Source: Isoetes taiwanensis (lineage: Eukaryota; Streptophyta; Lycopodiopsida; Isoetales; Isoetaceae). Taken from it: 64,000 nucleotides of DNA. The position numbers and the translations under genes were made by a program. Below the pieces are notes generated by a model that saw only the letters and a program-made list of their open reading frames with translations, had not been told where the DNA came from and ran no database searches. Each line of letters begins with the position of its first letter. Position 1 is the first letter of the stretch. The stretch is from contig JAJEKV010000002.1 in the NCBI GenBank assembly GCA_021234155.1, positions 15,229,428 through 15,293,427 of the forward strand. The letters are read 5' to 3'. Shown piece by piece: positions 57,699 to 64,000 of the stretch.

Positions 57699-58825
57699 AG
57701 GTTCCAAATGTGTTTTCAAGTCGAGCTAATTTTATTTGGTGTTTATGCTTATTTGGGCTTATAGGTCTCAGTTTTATTTGGTTTTGATAGAACTATTCTA
57801 TTCTATATAGACTTTAAGCATATATATTCTACTCTGTGAACTATGAACATTCATATCCTTCATTCTATTATATTTATCCTAATCGATCTTCTCCATGCAG
57901 AATGCTCATCAACATCAGATACTATATAGGATGTTTCAAGGTAAATATACTACCTCTAAGCATCTAAGAATGTTTGCATAATTTCTATCATAAATGAACA
58001 TATGTTTGTGGCTTTATAATAACAATATATAAATCTCTTATTTACTACAGATCTTATAGATTGATACTTGAATCCTTCATTCTATTATATTTTATTCTAA
58101 TCCATCCATATATGTTTGTGACTTTGCAATAACAATATATAAATCTCTCATTTATGAATCTGATAGATTGATATTGATTTGTCCATTATAAGGTCCGACG
58201 TTGCTTGAAGTGTAATATCTATTGTTATAAGAAGATAATAAATTCTCAATTGCTGATAGAAAATGCAATCTACTTCAAAAATAGCCTTTGACAGTTTATA
58301 GGCTTGACCAATATGTTGTAAGATGAAAATATACGTAGGTGCCAAGACATCATGGATTACCCTACAAAGAGCTAGGATTATGAATTAGGAATGTTCAAAT
58401 TGTCTAGTTATTAGCACCATAAATGGCTATTATGATAAGGAATGTCCATATCTGTCTCTTTTGTTTTCCACAATGGTTAGTTTAGTGTGAGCATTGGGGG
58501 AGATTTGGAGGTAAACACACTAAACAAGCAATCCACATATAATCAACAACTTATCTAAGAAACATCTTTTTTGGGGGTATTTGACTCAATGCCATGAGTT
58601 TATAAAGTAACAAAGCTTAGAACATCTTTGATGCTCATGAAACCAGCTAGTCAACCAAATATGCACACTTGACACCTCATCTAGTCAATCAAATATGTGT
58701 ATTTGACACCTCATGACATATGTATTTATATGCATCTACAACATGATGGATTTTGCCTTACATGACTAAATCTCCAAAATGAGTCAAACCACTACCAACA
58801 TAGCATTTATCAAGAAAATAAATGG
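57699..58825. repeat. Gene-free AT-rich stretch with direct repeats
   Basis: CATATGTTTGTGGCTTTATA then ATAACAATATATAAATCTCT occurs at 57998-58040 and again (two or three changes) at 58108-58150. The phrase CCTTCATTCTATTATATTT recurs at 57857 and 58073. They look like an imperfect duplication of about 110-210 bases. No gene. Confidence 0.5.
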
Positions 58826-58837
58826 CAGGACCTGTAC

Positions 58838-60110
58838 CGCTGCTTCGTGATTTTGCAAAGGCTTTTGACCCTTTGTCTCAGGAGAAGCTGTGGGAGAGTT
58901 TATTCTTGCTAGGCATCCCACATGAACTACAAAGTGCATTACAAGCTGTATGAGGTCGTCACAACTCGAATGCCTCCACCATGCCACTCTCTTAACAGTA
59001 GTGTAGGAGTGCTACAGTGGTGTACATCATCTCCCACATATTTGAACTATGTGTTGATCAAGTGGGGGAATGGTTTGCCAAACATGGTGGGTGGGGAGGG
59101 GTTCGACTCACTAATTACATCATTAGGCAGTTGATATATGCAGATGATGTGGACTTCTTAGCTCACACCCCAGCAAGCATGCAACAGCAACTGGACGCAT
59201 TGAACACATTCTGTTAGGACATTAGAATCATCTTCTAGACATCATAAACAACATCAATTTACTTATCAAGGTCAAAATACAGAGGTGGTAGAAACATACA
59301 AATATCTTAAAGTACCACATACTAGGACACCTATATCTAACAACGGATAATGGCAAGTTAGAAACCACTCGAGCCATGCAAGACAATTGCCACAAAGCAG
59401 AGCTCTATGATTGGTCCTATCAAGCACACTTGTTCAAGGTTTTGTTGGAACTAGTTCTTTTATATGGAGTGTTGGCATGGGGACTGGTGATATCCTTACC
59501 ACTTGGGAAGATTTGAAATGGGTCCAAAGAGTCTTTATGGCTCGGGCTCTTGCAGTCAAGTCCAGGATTCTGTACCAAATCCTCCACCAAAAAACAGCAT
59601 TCTTGCCTCTGCAACGTGCTGCTTTGGAGCGACATATATTCTATTCGCAGAAGGTGATGAAGACGAGAGATACCCGACTTTTGAATCTGGCCTACACACT
59701 AGCCATAGATCCACAACGTCTTAAAGCCTATGGGAAGCAAAAAATAGGCAAGTTGGTTCTCCAGATGGGATGCTCAGGAGTAGGGATGTGTATAGGTGCA
59801 GATTTATGAGATCACATTCGCTTAAAACAATATATCGATGCTTTCTTGATAAGCTTTGGGATGCCAGTGCTTTGGAAGAGGTCAGAATAGCACAATACAG
59901 AATTCAAATTAATCCCATGCCTGGTGACAGATGGGATCATGAGGAACATGAAAACATGATACGTGAATGTTGCCAGATGGGAGCCATTGAAGATGAATGC
60001 CACAATCTTCAGATTTACTTTGCGTTTGAGACTATTCAAGCACGATATGTTAATGTGATCATACCTAATCACAGTCGTTATATTTTCTCAAGTTGACAAA
60101 ATTTAGATGC
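58838..60110 (+). mobile_element. LINE-2 copy, 5'-truncated and decayed
   Basis: The plus strand opens inside the reverse transcriptase at DFAKAF (about 58847) and runs through EKLWESLFLLGIP, a damaged GVLQWC motif B, LIYADDVDFLAHTP (about 59129) and then WEDLKWVQRVFMARALAVKS (about 59490). It continues to a C-terminal region with RECCQMGAIEDECHNL (about 59965-60012). It aligns by eye with the minus-strand LINE-2 and extends beyond that copy's 3' break, so together they describe the family. Several frame changes; not functional. Confidence 0.8.
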
Positions 60111-60353
60111 ATAGACAGAAGCTGGACGAGAACCTTGCCTGAGATTATTGAGTTTTGTAACTGTTGTACATTGCCGATCTATATTTCCAAACATGCTTCA
60201 AGCTCAGCAGCGAAAGCAACAAAGTCTTGCAACTCTGAAGCTCCTCTCTCTAGGAAAGGCGCAAATCAACTTAGAGCTGGCCTTATGAGGACAGAACCAA
60301 CTAGTCCAACTTGTTCTTGACTTAGGCTCTGATGGCCTCAATCCAGAGTTAGA

Positions 60354-60474
60354 GGCTAATACCCATTCCCCGAACTCTTTATCGTCCAACTACAACTATT
60401 GATATACTTAAACAGGCTAATACCCATTCCCGAACTCTTTATCGTCCAACTACAACTATTGATATACTTAAACA
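60354..60474. repeat. Tandem duplication, unit 60-61 bp
   Basis: GGCTAATACCCATTCCC(C) to GATATACTTAAACA is present twice, 60354-60414 and 60415-60474, differing by one C. It follows the LINE-2 copy and may be part of its 3' region. Confidence 0.85.
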
Positions 60475-61017
60475 AGTTGCTGCACTTGTTGTGACAAGGC
60501 GGAAATCTCCTCCATAGAAATGAAATACAAAACATGGACAAAAAAATATTTAGACTTAGAGCGTATTGGAATTGGTAATGGGATTCTGGTTTAAACTGTC
60601 ATGAATCTACAATGAAAAAAGAACATACTACAAAGTACGCGAGAAATTTGCAAGGAATACGTTGGAAAATTTGATATAGTTGATGCAAAAGAGTAAAATA
60701 CAAGGATTTGAGCTAGTCAAGACTGACATCGAATTGGAATCCTTCAACAAGAGTGAGGCGCCTCTATATATAGGTCTTGAATTCTAGACTAACTATCTGG
60801 ATCGGGTCACTCGAAAGGATCAGACTGCACCACGTGTCGACACATGTATGTAGATTTTGAAATGTTCTAGAACCTCCTGGAAACAATTAGGTATATGAAA
60901 AAGGTGCAAGGGAACATCTTTAAGGAGCATTAGTAGTTCATCTAACAAAGGTGTATGTCTTGCAACTAGAAAGTAGTGAGTTTGAATCTAGCATTATGCA
61001 TCTACTTTTTTGCATCC

Positions 61018-61140
61018 GTGTGATGACCATATTTGTACATGCGAATATAAAGGCCCCTATGGTCATCACACAAATAGGCTCCGTCAATATTGCCAACTGG
61101 GAGTTGTTGAAGATAAATGCCACATTATTTTGAAGTACGC
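61018..61140 (+). mobile_element. LINE-2 C-terminal scrap next to a perfect inverted repeat
   Basis: GTGTGATGACCATA (61018-61031) and TATGGTCATCACAC (61058-61071) are perfect 14-base inverted arms. Immediately after, the plus strand encodes RQYCQLGVVEDKCHIIL, the same C-terminal motif as in the copy at 59965-60012. Confidence 0.5.
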
Positions 61141-61771
61141 AGTATTTGTGAAGAGGTTATATAACACTTGTCTAGCAATATCAAATAATTCTTTGCATAA
61201 TAGCTGCAAGGGACAACGTGAGTATCAAATAATCTTTAGCAAATATAGACGAATCTCAAACAAGGATTAGACTTATTTTAATACACAGTAGCAATGGTTA
61301 TCCCTTAAGCACTGTTCAAAAATTTATGATTAAAACACTGTAGCAGGTCCTTACAACTCGAAAGCTCGGGCATTCATATTTCAGTCTGATTTACAGTATA
61401 TCACAACTTCCTATTTATATAATTTACAATCGGCATCGATTCATAAAGAATCAGCCCCTTATCTACTCATCTTCGGTTATTCTTCATTCTACTTTGAATA
61501 CGCTCCATTCCATATTTGAAAATGCATGAATGTCTCAACGCAATTGGACCGAGTATGAACCATTAAGCACCCTTGAATAATTAGGTTTATTTGGCCTAGT
61601 GGAATATGCCTCCAACCTTTTACTCTAGCAATAATACTCAGGTTCAAAATAGACCTAGTACTACTACTGACCATATGATTTGATTCTGAATCCAAACCAT
61701 ATTAGACATGAACTGCAATGTCTATCTGGAGCGTAAGATTATAATGTGACAGTAATCTCATCACTCTCCTG
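61141..61771. other. Gene-free stretch
   Basis: AT-rich, no domain or repeat boundary recognised. Confidence 0.4.
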
Positions 61772-62640
61772 TCATTTGCAACTTATCATACTTCTCAAAT
61801 TACTGAACTTATTGTCTAATAGTGGTTTAGTCAAAAAATCTGCCAACTGCATATCTGTGTGAACATATTGAACTTGGATAACATTCTTTTTCACCAAGTT
61901 TCGAATAAAATGCATTTCAAGTTCTACATGCTTTGTCCTTTCATGCAGGACATGATTCTTTATCATGGCAATACAACTGGTACTGTCTGACTGTAATATC
62001 AAAGGATCTTCCTGTTTCATCCCAAGTTCTCCTAATACTTTTGATCCAGACTAGTTCCTTTGCAGCCAGAGTAGTTGCAAAATATTCTGCTTGTACAGAA
62101 GATAATGCAATGGAGTTTTGTTTTTTGCATTTCTAAGAGATGGGACCTCCTCCTAACATGAAGATAAATCCAAATGTGGATTTTCTCTCATCAAGACCTT
62201 CTGCCCAGTCTGAGTCTCTAAATGACTTGAGATTTAAATTTTCACTATCAAACATGATTCCAAAATTAATTGTTCCTCTTAGGTATCTTAATACTCTTTT
62301 TGCTGACTGCCAATGAGATGCACCTGGATTATTGCAATATCTACTTAGAATAATGTCTGGTCTAGTACTGTTAGCTAAATATAATAAACATCCAATCAAC
62401 TCTCAATATGACGGGTTTTTCATCTCATTCTTCTCCTTTTTTTATTATGGACACATTCTGCCAGATAGTTTGTTGCCAGGAACCATTGGAGTCTTAACTG
62501 GTTTGCAATCTTCCATATTAAATTTTTTCAATACTCCTGCTATATTTTGCCCTTGAGATATTTTGTTCCCCCTGCCTCAATGCACCTCTATACCTAGAAA
62601 TTTTTCCAATTCCCCTTCCCAATTTAATCCTTCGACTTCT
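61772..62640 (-). mobile_element. Ty1/Copia pol fragment: end of RT and RNase H
   Basis: Minus-strand reading from about 62630: FLGIEVH, a stop at 62577-62579, then KKFNMEDCKPVKTPM, IGCLLYLANSTRPDI (62399 downward), SAKRVLRYLRGT, DSDWAEGLDERKSTFGFIF, and in a later frame DSTSCIAMIKN, RTKHVELEMHFIRN and LADFLTKPL. These are the standard C-terminal RT/RNase H blocks of Copia. LTRs, protease and integrase are not present. Frame breaks lie near 62400 and 62130. A duplicated coding microsatellite (TGTCTGCATCATTAACTC, two copies at about 62660-62712 on the plus strand) precedes it. Confidence 0.85.
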
Positions 62641-62730
62641 TCCTCTTCTGCTGCAACATTGTCTGCATCATTAACTCCTTCTTCTGCTACAACCTTGTCT
62701 GCATCATTAACTCTTATGCCTGATGGGCTT

Positions 62731-62767
62731 TTAAATTGTATAAGGGTAATGCCCTTATACAATTTAA
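62731..62767. repeat. Perfect 16-bp inverted repeat, 5-base loop
   Basis: TTAAATTGTATAAGGG, loop TAATG, CCCTTATACAATTTAA. Every arm base pairs. It lies between the Copia fragment and the LINE-4 ORF1. Confidence 0.85.
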
Positions 62768-62827
62768 TTCCCAGTTTGGCAGCGACCGGCGTTAGCCGAG
62801 AGCTGCAAACCAAGAATCCAGGATCTG

Positions 62828-64000
62828 ATGAAAGAGAGCTTGGTTCAAGAAGGTATGGATATCTCTCATATTGATTTCCCCCCATTACCATCTCGGGGTG
62901 TTCCCCCTAATGGTCATAGAGCAGATGTGCCAAGTTCGTCTTTGTCTCCTGTTGATGCTCCTGATATTAGAATTCAAAGTGATAGTGCTTTTATCCCCCC
63001 AGCTCCCACAGTTGTGGCTTCCGCCTCTGCATTACCATGGAGGTCCGGAAATTCAAAGGACTAGGGTAACCGAGGGAACGCTTTAGTGATTGGATTAAGA
63101 AAGATTTGTCTTACGCTATTTCTTCTTCGGCGTGTTTAGGGAGCTATTGATTTGATGATTCATGAAAATAAAAGAGATATTGGATCCTTATTGGGCGAAG
63201 CTTCTAGCACGTGAGGCACGACTTGACTTTTCTTTACCACCAAAGGGAGGTGTTCTATGAACCGAGGTATGTAGAGACACCCTTAAAGCTTCGGATATCA
63301 TGTGGTAGAAATTGATCATGATCTTCATAAGAAGTGTATTGGTAATTTGATGTCATTTGGAGTTGTGGGCCGTTATACTGGTGTTTATTTGGATGTTAGA
63401 AAGCTTGGATACTGGTTAACAGGTCATCTTCGAAGAATTGGACTTCCTGGCTATCGCACATTGAAAATGTTAGATAAAAACTTTTTCTTGATTGTTTTTG
63501 ATGATGCTGCTGTAGCAGATCAGTTGGTGGCACGAGGGGTTGATCCTATGTGGAGTGATTATATATTGTACCAGTCTTATTCTCCAGGTTTTAATCCCAA
63601 CATGCTCAATGCTTTGAAAATGCCTTGCTGGCTCTCAATCTCCAATCTTCCTCCTGACTTGCTGGTCCCCGAGTTCCTCATTAACATTGCTAATGGTTTG
63701 GGCACTCATTTGGCCCATTCCATTGTTGATGGGGCAAAGATCTGTGTGTCACTTCCCCTTGGTCATGCTTTGCCCGAGTCTCATTGTAATTAAAAAGTGG
63801 CCCCATGTTTCTTAAGTTTGACTTGAAATTGCTTAATGGTCCTCGCCTTGCCCTCTTATTTCCTCAACTAGCAATGTTTGCAAACTTTCGAAAGCTAAGA
63901 GGGATCATCCTCATTGCTCTTCCCCACATGTCCATACCCTCTAACGCCACTCTTCCCCGCTTCTATCCCCAATACTTCTACACCGCTTTTGTGTCTCTCC
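62828..64000 (+). mobile_element. 5' part of another L1-like LINE (LINE-4), ORF1 with DUF4283, runs off the window
   Basis: The frame at 62828-63064 is Pro/Ser-rich (N-terminal ORF1 type). After a break near 63065-63300 the frame 63302-63793 (163 residues, counted from an alternative start) has the DUF4283 pattern: a G.Y.G.YLDVRKLGYWLTGHL stretch, FFLIVFDD, then ARGVDPMWSDYIL, P(C)WLSISNLPPDLL and IANGLGTHL. It stops at 63791-63793. The rest of the element is outside the window. It is a different subfamily from LINE-1, whose ORF1 keeps only parts of this pattern. Confidence 0.65.

Overview
The window is nuclear DNA of a land plant with a large, transposon-rich genome. Several gene models have GT-AG introns, and the families present are plant ones: xyloglucan endotransglucosylase (XTH), the carotenoid hydroxylase CYP97A, an eight-cysteine lipid-transfer-like protein and a PPR remnant. 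Gene density is very low (about six genes or partial genes in 64 kb). Two quite different LINE lineages are present, one plant-L1-like with DUF4283-type ORF1 proteins and one carrying an RRM-like ORF1 and an I/jockey-like reverse transcriptase. A non-angiosperm vascular plant, perhaps a gymnosperm, is my inference; no sequence here proves it.

Layout. 1-2.5 kb: no gene, one foldback repeat. 2.56-9.53 kb: a long L1-like LINE bounded by a perfect 17-bp target-site duplication. 9.5-13.4 kb: repeats only. 13.46-14.54 kb: the last six exons of a CYP97A gene. 16.5-21.3 kb: a minus-strand LINE of the second lineage (LINE-2) with a tandem-repeat 5' region. 21.5-23.3 kb: a 172-196-bp repeat array running into an unclassified, probably transposon-related ORF. 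25.5-25.9 kb: two tail-to-tail tRNA-derived SINEs. 26.6-28.6 kb: foldbacks and a minisatellite. 29.25-30.52 kb: a complete four-exon XTH gene. 34.2-36.3 kb: a lipoyltransferase (LIP2-like) pseudogene and a PPR remnant. 36.7-40.5 kb: a 5'-truncated L1-like LINE. 41.3-42.3 kb: a three-exon gene for a basic nuclear-type protein. 44.3-47.0 kb: large foldbacks and a TRIM element. 48.1-51.0 kb: LINE-2 fragments, a tandem array and a hAT-like transposase remnant. 51.14-52.40 kb: an intact intronless ALG3 gene, convergent with a three-exon conserved gene at 52.96-53.92 kb. 57.44-57.70 kb: a small secreted eight-cysteine protein. 58.8-64 kb: LINE-2 fragments, a Copia fragment and the start of another L1-like LINE.

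The likely functional genes are unrelated housekeeping or wall genes: XTH (cell-wall xyloglucan), ALG3 (ER N-glycan assembly), two uncharacterised nuclear-type proteins and the eight-cysteine secreted protein. I see no operon-like or clustered pathway.

The most interesting signals are not genes. (1) A family of foldback elements recurs at about 2.3, 9.9, 26.7, 45.4, 45.8 and 46.4 kb, built on GATAACGTCCTC arms with a shared flank (CTATGGCGG, CTCGGCC, GTTAAGG). (2) LINE-2 copies and tRNA-headed SINEs share a 3' tail (CGTGGACGTTAAAA-like plus short ATCT/ATTCT repeats), which suggests SINE parasitism of this LINE. (3) LINE-2 has monomer-like repeats where its promoter should be. All coordinates were read by eye; repeat boundaries are approximate unless a duplication fixes them.
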